Shown one piece after another: positions 7,316-15,818 of a stretch of DNA of 64,000 bases. Where the stretch lies: the NCBI GenBank assembly GCA_902632305.1, contig CACPCG010000001.1, positions 1 through 64,000 on the forward strand, read 5' to 3'. The stretch's first letter is position 1, and each line of letters starts with the position of its first letter. A model generated the notes under the pieces. It searched no databases and was not told the origin of the DNA. It saw nothing but the letters and a program-made list of their open reading frames with translations. This DNA comes from an uncultured Gammaproteobacteria bacterium (GTDB lineage: Bacteria; Pseudomonadota; Gammaproteobacteria; GCA-002705445; GCA-002716945). The translations under genes and the position numbers were made by a program.

Positions 7316-9307
7316 ATGGAAATTATCGTAAAAGTTGCAGTCAATTACCCCCTGTATACCACTTTTGATTATGTAGCGAAAACTCATCATAAATCGATAG
7401 TTATTGGCTCACGGGTTAAAGTGTCTTTTGGTAATAAAGACGTTATTGGCATAGTCATAGATAAAGAAAAAAAGACGGGGAAAGTGGAATCTAAATTTAG
7501 ATTGAAAAATATTAAGGAGGTTATTGACGATTCTCCAGTTATAAATGATGAGATTTTGAATTTATGCCAGTGGGCGAGTAATTATTATCAGTACCCTCTT
7601 GGTCAAATTATATTTAGCACACTACCAACACAAATAAAACGTGGGATAAAAAAAGACCGAATAAATATTTATAATAAAAATGATACAAAATATTTTGCAA
7701 GAAAAGAAATTATGCTCAATCATGAGCAAGAAAAAATATATAAAAATATTAAACAAAAAATAAATGATTATTCGAGTATATTAATCAGCGGAATAACTGG
7801 TAGTGGGAAAACAGAATTATATATAAAAATCTCAGATGAAATTATCAAAAAAAAAGGACAAATACTTATTATTGTTCCAGAAATAAATTTAACACCTCAA
7901 ACAATTGATAGATTTCAGGAGTATATCAAATCAACAATCTATTCATATCACTCTTCATTGACAGATAAAGAGAAAATGACCGTTTGGAAACTTTCATCGA
8001 CAAATCAGTTGGACATAGTTATCGGCACTAGGTCATCAATATTTCTTCCATTTGACAATTTAAAACTCATTGTAGTTGATGAGGAGCATGATAGTTCACT
8101 GAAACAACAAGAAAAATTTAAATATCATGCAAGAGATCTAGCAATCATCAGAGCCAAAAAACTCAATATTCCTATCATAATTGGGAGTGCGACTCCATCA
8201 TTTGAGAGTATTTATAATTCTATAATCGATAAATCAATAAAATATAAGCTTACCAAAAGATATTTTAAAACAGAACTACCAAAGATAGTACTCATAGATT
8301 TAAATAAAGATACACCAAACAATGGTATCTCAGGATATCTTGCGAAATCTATTAAACAACAACTTAAGCTTAAAAAACAAGTTATTCTTTTCATTGGACG
8401 AAGAGGTTTTAGCCATGCTTTAACTTGTAAAAACTGTAAATGGATTTCTAAATGTAAAAGATGCATCTCCTTTATGACGTACCATAAGACTCAAAAAAAT
8501 CTGAAATGTCATCATTGTGGATCTATAGAAAAGATTTCTCCAAATCCTGGTGACTGTCAATCATGTGATCTAGTTCCGCTTGGTTATGGCACACAGAGAA
8601 TTGAAGATGGGATTAAAAAGCTATTTCCAACAGCGAATGTCTCAAGAATCGATAGTGACTCCGTAACTAATATCAAAAAACTAAAGCAATTTATAAACCA
8701 GATGAAAAACAAAGAAATAGACATTTTGATAGGAACGCAGATGATTGCAAAAGGGCATGATTTTCCAAATGTATCACTAGTTGGAATAATTGATGTTGAC
8801 TCAGGTCTGTACAGTACGGATTTTAGAGGCTTAGAGAGAACAGCACAGCTCATTACACAAGTTTCGGGGAGATCCGGAAGAAAATCTACTAGAGGTCATG
8901 TTATTTTACAAACAAGAAACCCTGATCATCCATTACTTAAGACGCTGCTAAAAGGCGGGTACGAGGAATTTTCCAGAGAAAACTTAAAAGAAAGACAGGC
9001 GAGCTGTTTGCCACCATATAGTCACATTTCACTTGTTAAATCATCTTCAATTCACAAAAATAAATCACTCAATCTATTAAATAATATAAGAAAGAAGTTT
9101 TCTGGTGACGATAGAGTTTTTGTATTTGGTCCAGCAGAATCTCCTATTGGAAGAAGAGGAAATGTTTATCATCATCAAATAATGTTTGGCTCAAAAAATC
9201 GTTCGATTCTTAACAATAAAACTAGGCAAATAAGAGAATACATTGAAGAGAAAAAACCTTACAATGTTAGGTGGTCTATTGATATTGATCCTATAGATTT
9301 TTATTAG
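7316..9307 (+). CDS. priA: primosomal protein N' (replication restart helicase PriA)
   Basis: The 3'-5' DExH helicase that reloads the replisome at stalled forks. The 663-residue protein is shorter than E. coli PriA (732). Order of domains: N-terminal DNA-binding region, Walker A ITGSGKTELY near residue 160, Walker B VDEEHD near 254, a zinc-binding insert with paired cysteines (CKNC, CKRC, CHHC, CQSC, about residues 373-420), and helicase motifs IGTQMIAKGHDFPNV and QVSGRSGR. The start is ATG 7316, without a recognisable ribosome binding site. argS follows after 7 nt. The upstream DnaA-box cluster may link its expression to replication. Confidence 0.96.
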   Translation: MEIIVKVAVNYPLYTTFDYVAKTHHKSIVIGSRVKVSFGNKDVIGIVIDKEKKTGKVESKFRLKNIKEVIDDSPVINDEILNLCQWASNYYQYPLGQIIFSTLPTQIKRGIKKDRINIYNKNDTKYFARKEIMLNHEQEKIYKNIKQKINDYSSILISGITGSGKTELYIKISDEIIKKKGQILIIVPEINLTPQTIDRFQEYIKSTIYSYHSSLTDKEKMTVWKLSSTNQLDIVIGTRSSIFLPFDNLKLIVVDEEHDSSLKQQEKFKYHARDLAIIRAKKLNIPIIIGSATPSFESIYNSIIDKSIKYKLTKRYFKTELPKIVLIDLNKDTPNNGISGYLAKSIKQQLKLKKQVILFIGRRGFSHALTCKNCKWISKCKRCISFMTYHKTQKNLKCHHCGSIEKISPNPGDCQSCDLVPLGYGTQRIEDGIKKLFPTANVSRIDSDSVTNIKKLKQFINQMKNKEIDILIGTQMIAKGHDFPNVSLVGIIDVDSGLYSTDFRGLERTAQLITQVSGRSGRKSTRGHVILQTRNPDHPLLKTLLKGGYEEFSRENLKERQASCLPPYSHISLVKSSSIHKNKSLNLLNNIRKKFSGDDRVFVFGPAESPIGRRGNVYHHQIMFGSKNRSILNNKTRQIREYIEEKKPYNVRWSIDIDPIDFY

Positions 9308-9314
9308 ATGTAAC

Positions 9315-10940
9315 ATGAAAGATTCAATTAAAAAAGATATTGCGGAAGCCTTAATAAAATTATTCAACATAAATGATAATAATTTAATCGAGGTGAATAA
9401 AAATGTTAATAAGCATGTCTCATCTGATTACTATACCAATGTTGCAATGAGATTAGCTAAACCACTTAAAAAAAATCCTATACAAATCGCCGAGGAAATT
9501 ACGAAAAACTTAAAGGCAAAGAACAACTATATTGTAGATATTGCCAAACCAGGTTATATAAATTTCTCGATAAAAATTTTACAAAAAAATAATATAGTGA
9601 CAGAAATATTAAATACAAATAACCTTTTGGCAGGTTGTGATGTCAAGAAACCAAAGAAATTTCTGGTAGAATTTGTATCTGCAAATCCTACTGGCCCACT
9701 ACATGTTGGTCACGGTCGAGGTGCTGTATACGGAAATATTATCTCAAAATTCCTCAAAATTCAGGGTCATACTGTTGTAAAAGAGTATTACGTGAATAAT
9801 TTTGGTAATCAAATCAATAATTTGGTCCTAAGCGTATTCTCACACCTAGATAAATCGCTAAAATTTGATGAGTCAGAACTATACAAAGGTAAATATATTG
9901 AAGAGATTTCAAAAAATATTTCTCTTTTATTAGAACAAGAGAATTTGAGAAATAATCTAGGTGATTTACTTAAAGATAATAAACACCGGAAAATATTAGA
10001 TAGGTGTAAAACAGCAATAATTAAGCACGTCATTGATGATATAAAGAATACATTAAATAAATTAGATATCGAATTCGATAACTGGTTTTATGAATCAACA
10101 TTATTTGAAGATAATCTTGTTGATGAAATTATTCAGAAACTTAAAGATTCAAAACAAACACAGAAAACTGACGGCGCTCTCATGTTCTTGTCAGATGAGC
10201 CAAGAGTTCTCATTAAAACTAATGGAGAATACACATATTTTGCATCTGATTTAGCCTATCATGATCAGAAAATGAAATTATATGATCATATAATCAATGT
10301 TTGGGGGGCAGATCATCATGGATATGTTCCAAGAATAAATAGTGGGTTGAAAGCTCTTGGTCATGATATTAACAAATTAGATATACATTTAATCCAATTT
10401 GCTAATTTATATAGAGGTAAAGATAAAATATCTATGTCAACTAGGAAAGGTGAGTTTGTGAAGCTAGATACTCTCGCAGATGAAATAGGAGTTGATGCAA
10501 TTAATTACTTCTATCTTACAAAAAATAAAGATCAGCATTTAGATTTTGATTTAGATATTGCTATTTCTACAAACAAAAATAATCCTGTTTATTACATACA
10601 ATATGCGCATGCTAGAATTGAGAAAATACTCAATCAATTGCCAGAATATAATAAAAATTCTTTTAATCCAAATGATTTAAAGGAAACAAGTGAAATCGAA
10701 TTGATAACACTATTAATGGATTTTAAAGATATGTCGTATAAGTCTATTACATCACTTAAACCAAACATTATGACAAATTATTTATATGACCTTGCTCAAC
10801 AATTTCATAGTTACTATACGAATGTCAAAATTATAGAAGAGAGGATTATCTACAGTAGAGTGTATCTCATTGCTGCCATCCAAAGAGTTATACGTTGTGG
10901 TCTAGAAACTTTAAATATTAACGCACCAACGGAGATGTGA
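9315..10940 (+). CDS. argS: arginine--tRNA ligase
   Basis: Class I aminoacyl-tRNA synthetase charging tRNA-Arg. The 541 residues compare with 577 in E. coli. The HIGH motif appears as HVGHGRGAVYG (about residues 130-140) and the KMSKS-equivalent as MSTRKGEF (about 374-381). The N-terminal additional domain (Add1) and the C-terminal anticodon-binding helical domain (from about 425, with YYIQYAHARI just before it) are present. It follows priA by 7 nt and overlaps the next gene by one base (TGATG), so priA-argS-HAD is probably one operon. Confidence 0.97.
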   Translation: MKDSIKKDIAEALIKLFNINDNNLIEVNKNVNKHVSSDYYTNVAMRLAKPLKKNPIQIAEEITKNLKAKNNYIVDIAKPGYINFSIKILQKNNIVTEILNTNNLLAGCDVKKPKKFLVEFVSANPTGPLHVGHGRGAVYGNIISKFLKIQGHTVVKEYYVNNFGNQINNLVLSVFSHLDKSLKFDESELYKGKYIEEISKNISLLLEQENLRNNLGDLLKDNKHRKILDRCKTAIIKHVIDDIKNTLNKLDIEFDNWFYESTLFEDNLVDEIIQKLKDSKQTQKTDGALMFLSDEPRVLIKTNGEYTYFASDLAYHDQKMKLYDHIINVWGADHHGYVPRINSGLKALGHDINKLDIHLIQFANLYRGKDKISMSTRKGEFVKLDTLADEIGVDAINYFYLTKNKDQHLDFDLDIAISTNKNNPVYYIQYAHARIEKILNQLPEYNKNSFNPNDLKETSEIELITLLMDFKDMSYKSITSLKPNIMTNYLYDLAQQFHSYYTNVKIIEERIIYSRVYLIAAIQRVIRCGLETLNINAPTEM

Positions 10941-11773
10941 TGAAACAGAATAAAATCGCTATTATTTATGATTTTGATGGGACACTGACACCGAAGACCA
11001 TGCAAGAGTATACTCTCCTTCCAAGAATGGGCATCAAATCAAAAAATTTTTGGGATGATATTGTCAAAGAAACTCGAGAAACCGGGGCAGAATCTATGAT
11101 GGTCTATATGCGGCATCTCCTAGATTATGCAGAAGAGAAAAATATTGCAATCTCTAAAAAAGAATTTTATAAAATGGCAAAAAACATAGAATATTATAAT
11201 GGAGTTCAGACATGGTTTGATAGAGTGAACAAGTATGTAAAAAAAATATCAAAATCGAAGGTAATCATAGAACATTATATAATATCAGCTGGTCACCTAG
11301 AAATTCTTGAAGGAATATCAATAAAGAAATATATAAAAAAAATTTTTGCCTCAGAATATTATTTTGATAAAAATGATAATGCAGTTTTCCCAAAGATAGT
11401 AGTCACTGATACTACTAAAACTCAATACATTTTTAGGATTAACAAAGGTAAAATAAATTTATCAGAATCGATTAATGAGCACATGGAAGAAAAACAGAGG
11501 CCTATCCCATTTGATAATATGATTTATATCGGAGATGGGCTCACTGATGTACCAAGTATGGCATTGATTAAAAAAGAAGGAGGTCACTCTATTGCGGTTT
11601 TTCAGAAAAATCAAGAACAGATAAGAATAAGTAAAAGTCTATTAAAGGCTAATCGTGTAGATTTTATTGCGCCAGCTAACTTTAGCGATAAATCTGAACT
11701 TTATAAAAATATGCTTATACTTATTGATTATGTGGTGGCAAAAATTAAATATAACCTTCATTTAAAAAAATGA
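10940..11773 (+). CDS. HAD-superfamily phosphatase
   Basis: Haloacid-dehalogenase-fold hydrolase of 277 residues. Motif I is IYDFDGTLT at about residues 8-16 with the nucleophile and acid/base Asp pair. Motif IV is YIGDGLTDVPSM near 196. The overall layout resembles phosphoserine-phosphatase/MtnX-like proteins with a helical cap (about 30-120). The substrate is not predictable from sequence. ATG 10940 overlaps the argS stop (TGATG) and has GGAG 5 nt upstream, which decides the start over a GTG 3 nt earlier. It converges on the SpeD-like gene with a 1-nt gap. Confidence 0.8.
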   Translation: MKQNKIAIIYDFDGTLTPKTMQEYTLLPRMGIKSKNFWDDIVKETRETGAESMMVYMRHLLDYAEEKNIAISKKEFYKMAKNIEYYNGVQTWFDRVNKYVKKISKSKVIIEHYIISAGHLEILEGISIKKYIKKIFASEYYFDKNDNAVFPKIVVTDTTKTQYIFRINKGKINLSESINEHMEEKQRPIPFDNMIYIGDGLTDVPSMALIKKEGGHSIAVFQKNQEQIRISKSLLKANRVDFIAPANFSDKSELYKNMLILIDYVVAKIKYNLHLKK

Positions 11774-11774
11774 C

Positions 11775-12158
11775 TTATTTCTCATCAATTAATGCAAGAC
11801 CATGATTTCTATCTAGATACTTATATTCTATTTTTGCTACATCAAAATCATTTTTGAGGCAATCCACAACAATATTAACATCAAAAGATTTGCAACTATA
11901 AACATCTAATTGAAAAATACCGGGATCTTGTTCATCCCAAATATGTAAAACTATATGGCTAGTTTCAATTAAGGCCATACATGTTATTCCTCGGTTTCCA
12001 GGTTGATCAATGTAAGCTATATTAGGTCCTTGTAATAAATTCATATCAATACTCTTAATGAGTTTCTTCATCCATGCAAGAACTAGAGATAACTGAGGTT
12101 CACTTGGACAATTATTGACTTCGGCTCTTAGTAAAAGGTGTTTATGATCAAGATTCAT
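11775..12158 (-). CDS. SpeD-like pyruvoyl decarboxylase, short (class 1B-type) form
   Basis: A 127-residue relative of the short bacterial S-adenosylmethionine decarboxylase proenzymes, which self-cleave to make a pyruvoyl group. The processing region reads IETSHIVLHIW: Ser67 is the candidate pyruvoyl serine, His72 lies at the catalytic +5 position and Cys89 (VYSC) fits the catalytic cysteine. The residue just before Ser is Thr66, whereas characterised members have Glu (Glu-Ser) or Lys (Lys-Ser). It is divergent from a SpeE-like gene (73-nt gap), supporting a polyamine role. Since a second, E. coli-type speD exists at 58176-58946, this copy may have another amino-acid substrate. That is inference. 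Confidence 0.78.
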   Translation of the reverse strand: MNLDHKHLLLRAEVNNCPSEPQLSLVLAWMKKLIKSIDMNLLQGPNIAYIDQPGNRGITCMALIETSHIVLHIWDEQDPGIFQLDVYSCKSFDVNIVVDCLKNDFDVAKIEYKYLDRNHGLALIDEK

Positions 12159-12231
12159 AATATTTAATAAAAAAAGAATGATTCAAAGTATTGTAGTAAA
12201 ATAACATATAAAAACGAGATTAATACCTAAA

Positions 12232-12948
12232 ATGTACATAAAAGAATACAATAATGATACTGAGAGCTCTTTTTCAATCAAATGTAATAAAAAACTATAT
12301 AGCAATAAATCTAAGTATCAAAAAATTGAAATTTTTTCATCTGATTACTATGGGAATATTCTTTTAATAGACGATTGTTTTATGTTAACTGAAAAAAATT
12401 CAGATCAATATCATGATGGCTGTATTGATTTATTAACTAAAAAAAAATATAAAAATATTTTGATGATTGGTGGTGGAGATTTTGGGATTACACATACTAT
12501 CTCAAAAAAAATCATATTTGATAAACTCACCTTAGTAGAAATAGATAGAGAAGTAATAAACGTTTGTCAAAAATATTTTCCAAGGTTCTTTAAGATTAAG
12601 AAAAGCATCAGGGCAAAAATAGAAATAAATATTTGTGATGGATATGATTGGATATGCAACTATAAAAGTCCAAAGTATGATTTAATTATAGTAGACTGCA
12701 CAGACCCAGACTCCCCATCAGCAAAATTGTACTCTTTAGAATTCTATAAAAATATTGCGAATTTACTGACAAGAGGAGGTTTATTTATCCAGCAAAGTGG
12801 GTCACCACTGATACATCAGAAAAGCCTGATAAAACCAATGACAAAAAAACTTAAAATGAGTCAATTCACCAGTATCGAAACAACTATTTTTCCTATGCCT
12901 ATTTATCCTTCAGGCACATGGTCCTTTACTCATTGCAAGAAGGCATAA
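12232..12948 (+). CDS. spermidine synthase-like aminopropyltransferase
   Basis: A 238-residue SpeE-family protein, expected to transfer an aminopropyl group from decarboxylated SAM to a diamine. Visible motifs: SKYQKIEIF near residue 30, YHDG near 60-63 (YHE(M) in SpeE), MIGGGDFG near 80 (SAM-binding loop, GGGDGG in SpeE), LVEIDREV near 100 and VDCTDPDSP near 152 (catalytic Asp). It is shorter and diverged from E. coli SpeE (288), and the usual TERDE block reads TEKNSD, so substrate choice is uncertain. The divergent partner is the short SpeD-like gene. Confidence 0.8.
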   Translation: MYIKEYNNDTESSFSIKCNKKLYSNKSKYQKIEIFSSDYYGNILLIDDCFMLTEKNSDQYHDGCIDLLTKKKYKNILMIGGGDFGITHTISKKIIFDKLTLVEIDREVINVCQKYFPRFFKIKKSIRAKIEINICDGYDWICNYKSPKYDLIIVDCTDPDSPSAKLYSLEFYKNIANLLTRGGLFIQQSGSPLIHQKSLIKPMTKKLKMSQFTSIETTIFPMPIYPSGTWSFTHCKKA

Positions 12949-12963
12949 AGTATGCCCTCTTGC
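12935..12963. terminator. hairpin between the convergent speE-like and amtB genes
   Basis: Stem of GCAAGA + GGCATA pairing with TATGCC + TCTTGC, one internal A/C mismatch, loop AAG. It covers the last codons of the speE-like gene and lies before the amtB stop. No clean T-run follows directly on either strand (TATTTTTTAG starts about 10 nt later on the plus strand), so it may act as a bidirectional terminator or an mRNA 3'-end stabiliser. Confidence 0.55.
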
Positions 12964-12974
12964 TTGTTACTTAT

Positions 12975-14243
12975 CTATTTTTTAGGATAAACAGATGGTG
13001 CTGAATCCATAGATTTACTAAATTCAGGATAAGCATCCAATCCACATTCTGCCATATCTACTCCCTCTTCTTCATCCTCAGCAGACACTCTTAAACCAAA
13101 GAACATTTTTATAACTGTCCAAATGATAAAACTCAGAGTGAATGTCCAAAGGAATATTACAAGAGTTCCATAAATCTGTGCACCTAAAGAACCCCCAGTT
13201 AGTGAAACTGCAATTAAACCCCAAACACCACACGTACCATGAGCAGATATCGCTCCAACAGGGTCATCAATTTTCATTTTATCAAGTGTGACAATTGAAA
13301 ATACCACTATTAAGCCGCCAATAATTCCAATGATTGTTGCTAATCCTGGGGTTGGAGCTAGTGGTTCAGCTGTTATAGAGACTAATCCACCGATAGCACC
13401 ATTTAGTGCCATAGTTAAGTCAGATTTACCAAACATAAGTTTAGATAAAATTAGAGCGCCCATAACTCCGCCAGCAGCTGCAAGGTTGGTATTTACTAAT
13501 ATAAGTGACACCGCATTAGCTTCTGCAACGTTTGAAATCATAAGCTCTGATCCACCATTGAAACCAAACCAACCTAACCACAGAATAAATGTTCCAAGTG
13601 TGGCCAACGGTAGATTTGCACCTGGCATAGCATTTACTTTATCACCTTCGTATTTGCCTGATCTTGCTCCACAGACTAAGACACCAGCTATTGCTGCTGC
13701 TGCACCACAAAGATGGACTACACCAGATCCTGCGAAGTCTGAGAAACCTGCCTCGTCTAAGAAACCGCCGCCCCACTTCCAATAACCTTGTACTGGATAT
13801 ATTATGCTGGTCATAAAAACACAAAATAACAAAAACGGCCATAATTTCATTCTTTCAGCTACAGCTCCAGAAATGATTGAGCATGCAGTTGCAACAAACA
13901 CAACCTGAAAGAAATGATCGGAAAGTCCTGAGTAATAGATATCACCACTACTAGCAATTACTGCTTCTGCGGTGTTATCTTCACCTAAAAAGAAACTCAA
14001 ATCTGGAATAATTCCAGATCCTCCTGTTGGGTACATGAGATTATATCCTACAATCATGTACATGATGACAGCTATTGAGTAAAGAGATATATTTTTGGTT
14101 AGAATTTCCGCGGTATTTTTAGCTCTGACAAGACCAGATTCTAGCATAGTAAAACCTGCTGCCATCCACATTACAAATGCACCCATCACAAGAAAATAAA
14201 ATGTATCAAGGGCATATGCCAATTCAATGACTTTTTCTTCCAT
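12975..14243 (-). CDS. amtB: ammonium transporter AmtB
   Basis: Inner-membrane ammonium channel of the Amt/Rh family, 422 residues with about eleven hydrophobic segments. Family blocks include MLESGLVRAKN near residue 33, DFAGSGVVHLCG near 168 (conserved His of the pore twin-His pair), WLGWFGFNGGS near 222 and SAHGTCGVWG near 334 (second pore His). A ribosome binding site AGGAG (14251-14255) lies 8 nt before the ATG. It sits behind glnK, whose product plugs AmtB when nitrogen is plentiful. Expression is predicted to come from the sigma-54 promoter upstream of the torF-type gene. Confidence 0.96.
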   Translation of the reverse strand: MEEKVIELAYALDTFYFLVMGAFVMWMAAGFTMLESGLVRAKNTAEILTKNISLYSIAVIMYMIVGYNLMYPTGGSGIIPDLSFFLGEDNTAEAVIASSGDIYYSGLSDHFFQVVFVATACSIISGAVAERMKLWPFLLFCVFMTSIIYPVQGYWKWGGGFLDEAGFSDFAGSGVVHLCGAAAAIAGVLVCGARSGKYEGDKVNAMPGANLPLATLGTFILWLGWFGFNGGSELMISNVAEANAVSLILVNTNLAAAGGVMGALILSKLMFGKSDLTMALNGAIGGLVSITAEPLAPTPGLATIIGIIGGLIVVFSIVTLDKMKIDDPVGAISAHGTCGVWGLIAVSLTGGSLGAQIYGTLVIFLWTFTLSFIIWTVIKMFFGLRVSAEDEEEGVDMAECGLDAYPEFSKSMDSAPSVYPKK

Positions 14244-14255
14244 TGTAAGTTCTCC

Positions 14256-14274
14256 TAATTAATTAATTAATTAA
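14256..14274. repeat. TAAT microsatellite between glnK and amtB
   Basis: Nearly five tandem copies of a TAAT/ATTA tetranucleotide fill the whole gap between the glnK stop and the amtB ribosome binding site. A change in copy number would alter the glnK-amtB spacing but not either reading frame. Confidence 0.8.
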
Positions 14275-14634
<360 letters not shown>

Positions 14635-14657
14635 TCATATTGTAACTCATAAATAAA

Positions 14658-15338
14658 CTAGAAACTATATCCTAGAGTAAATAGTGCAAATGTTGTATCT
14701 TTGTTTGATGCACTTCCAGTAATATCATCACTGTTTTTAGCAACCTCTAATCCAACATCTACTCCTTCAATTTTTTTAGTAAAACTTAACGTGTGTACTT
14801 CACCTTGTAGCTTTGATCCTCCCCATGCACCAAATGAGTAGGTCAAAGGTAAACCTGTTAACTCTGTAAGATCATAAGTAGCAGATGTGAAAGAATAATT
14901 ATGATCTTTTGTATTACCAACTACACCTTTTTTGTATTCTCCAACTGCTGCATCTATGGCTAAGTTTCCCATAGCAATACCGAAGTTAACTTCTTCGTAG
15001 TCATCATCAAAGTTGTCACTATAGTAATAACCTGTAACACCAAGATACATGTCAGCTGGCCCCATTGAAAAGTTTAAACCAGCATAGATATCATATTCCA
15101 TACCTTTGTCTACATCCGCCCACCAAGTACCTGCGTAAAAGTTTCCCGCTTCAAGATCAGCTCCAAAACTAACTGATGACTCAGCTTGATAAACACCTCT
15201 ATACCAGTATTCAGACATGTAGCCGATGTTGTAACTAACAGAATTCTCAGTTTCTTCTGCAACTGCTGATTCAGATGAGAATGCTGTTGATGTAACAAAT
15301 ACTATAAGAAGTAATATATTTAAAAGTTTTTTCTTCAT
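14658..15338 (-). CDS. TorF-family putative porin
   Basis: A 226-residue outer-membrane beta-barrel candidate. It has an Sec signal peptide (MKKK, hydrophobic stretch, about residues 1-22), alternating aromatic beta-strands (YNIGYMSEYWYRGV near 35) and a terminal Phe (TLGYSF), the hallmark of BAM-inserted barrels. The pattern fits the TorF (TIGR02001) family. Members are often found in front of glnK-amtB, as here. A role in outer-membrane ammonium or small-solute uptake is inferred from context. A good AGGAG lies 7 nt before the ATG, and the sigma-54 promoter lies about 90 bp upstream. Confidence 0.85.
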   Translation of the reverse strand: MKKKLLNILLLIVFVTSTAFSSESAVAEETENSVSYNIGYMSEYWYRGVYQAESSVSFGADLEAGNFYAGTWWADVDKGMEYDIYAGLNFSMGPADMYLGVTGYYYSDNFDDDYEEVNFGIAMGNLAIDAAVGEYKKGVVGNTKDHNYSFTSATYDLTELTGLPLTYSFGAWGGSKLQGEVHTLSFTKKIEGVDVGLEVAKNSDDITGSASNKDTTFALFTLGYSF

Positions 15339-15426
15339 TTTTCATCTCCTAATTAAAATAACATTAAAATTACAATCTTTGAGTTGGACGATTATCAATA
15401 GAAAATCATACAGCTAATTATATAGA

Positions 15427-15443
15427 TGCATAAAGCATGCCAA
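15427..15443 (-). promoter_or_regulatory. sigma-54 (RpoN) promoter of torF-glnK-amtB
   Basis: Read on the minus strand, TTGGCATGCTTTATGCA matches the consensus TTGGCACG-N4-TTGCA. The invariant GG (-24) and GC (-12) are separated by exactly 10 nt. The predicted start of transcription is near 15416, leaving a leader of about 78 nt. The presence of glnK-amtB downstream strongly supports the call. Confidence 0.82.
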
Positions 15444-15532
15444 CAAAACCACAATGCTGAGAAAATGTTGTTTGGATATATAGTTGGATTTTAACGTGAA
15501 ATACTAATAAAATGATTACATTAGATATTGAA

Positions 15533-15549
15533 TGCACTCCGAAAGTGCA
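15533..15549. promoter_or_regulatory. NtrC-type enhancer palindrome
   Basis: TGCACT-CCGAA-AGTGCA is a 6-5-6 perfect inverted repeat fitting the NtrC consensus TGCACY-N5-RGTGCA. It is centred about 125 bp upstream of the predicted sigma-54 start site, a usual enhancer distance. It also lies 10 bp before the ubiK ATG, so bound NtrC could affect that divergent gene. Confidence 0.75.
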
Positions 15550-15558
15550 CAGGAACCT

Positions 15559-15783
15559 ATGGATAGCAAAAAAATAATAAGTTTAGTTGAAAAAATAGAA
15601 TCCCTTCTTCCCTCTGGTGAAACAAAAATCTCTCAAGATATTAGAGAAAACCTTAAAAATCTGCTAGAAGATCATCTTCATAAACTTGACTTGGTAACGA
15701 GAGAAGAGTTTGATGTTCAAAAAGAGGTGCTACTAAAGACGAGAAAAAAAATTGAAGAACTAGAAAAAAAACTTAGTAAATAG
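15559..15783 (+). CDS. ubiK: ubiquinone biosynthesis accessory factor UbiK (YqiC/BMFP family)
   Basis: A small coiled-coil protein that binds UbiJ and assists aerobic ubiquinone synthesis by the soluble Ubi complex. The 74 residues start MDSKKI, aligning with the start of E. coli YqiC, and contain the family block LDLVTREEFDVQ followed by a C-terminal leucine-rich coiled coil (KKIEELEKKL). AGGA at 15551-15554 lies 4 nt before ATG 15559, which decides against the in-frame ATG at 15532, which lies next to the NtrC palindrome. UbiJ is encoded at 29218-29796. A ubiK gene beside glnK-amtB is also found in Pseudomonas. Confidence 0.9.
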   Translation: MDSKKIISLVEKIESLLPSGETKISQDIRENLKNLLEDHLHKLDLVTREEFDVQKEVLLKTRKKIEELEKKLSK

Positions 15784-15818
15784 GCAATATAGATATCAAA
15801 TTTTCATCAATGATAATA

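Noticed and set aside
13288-13785. 165-codon plus-strand ORF inside amtB
   Set aside because: Antisense shadow of a highly conserved channel gene; composition Pro/Ala-rich as expected from reverse reading.
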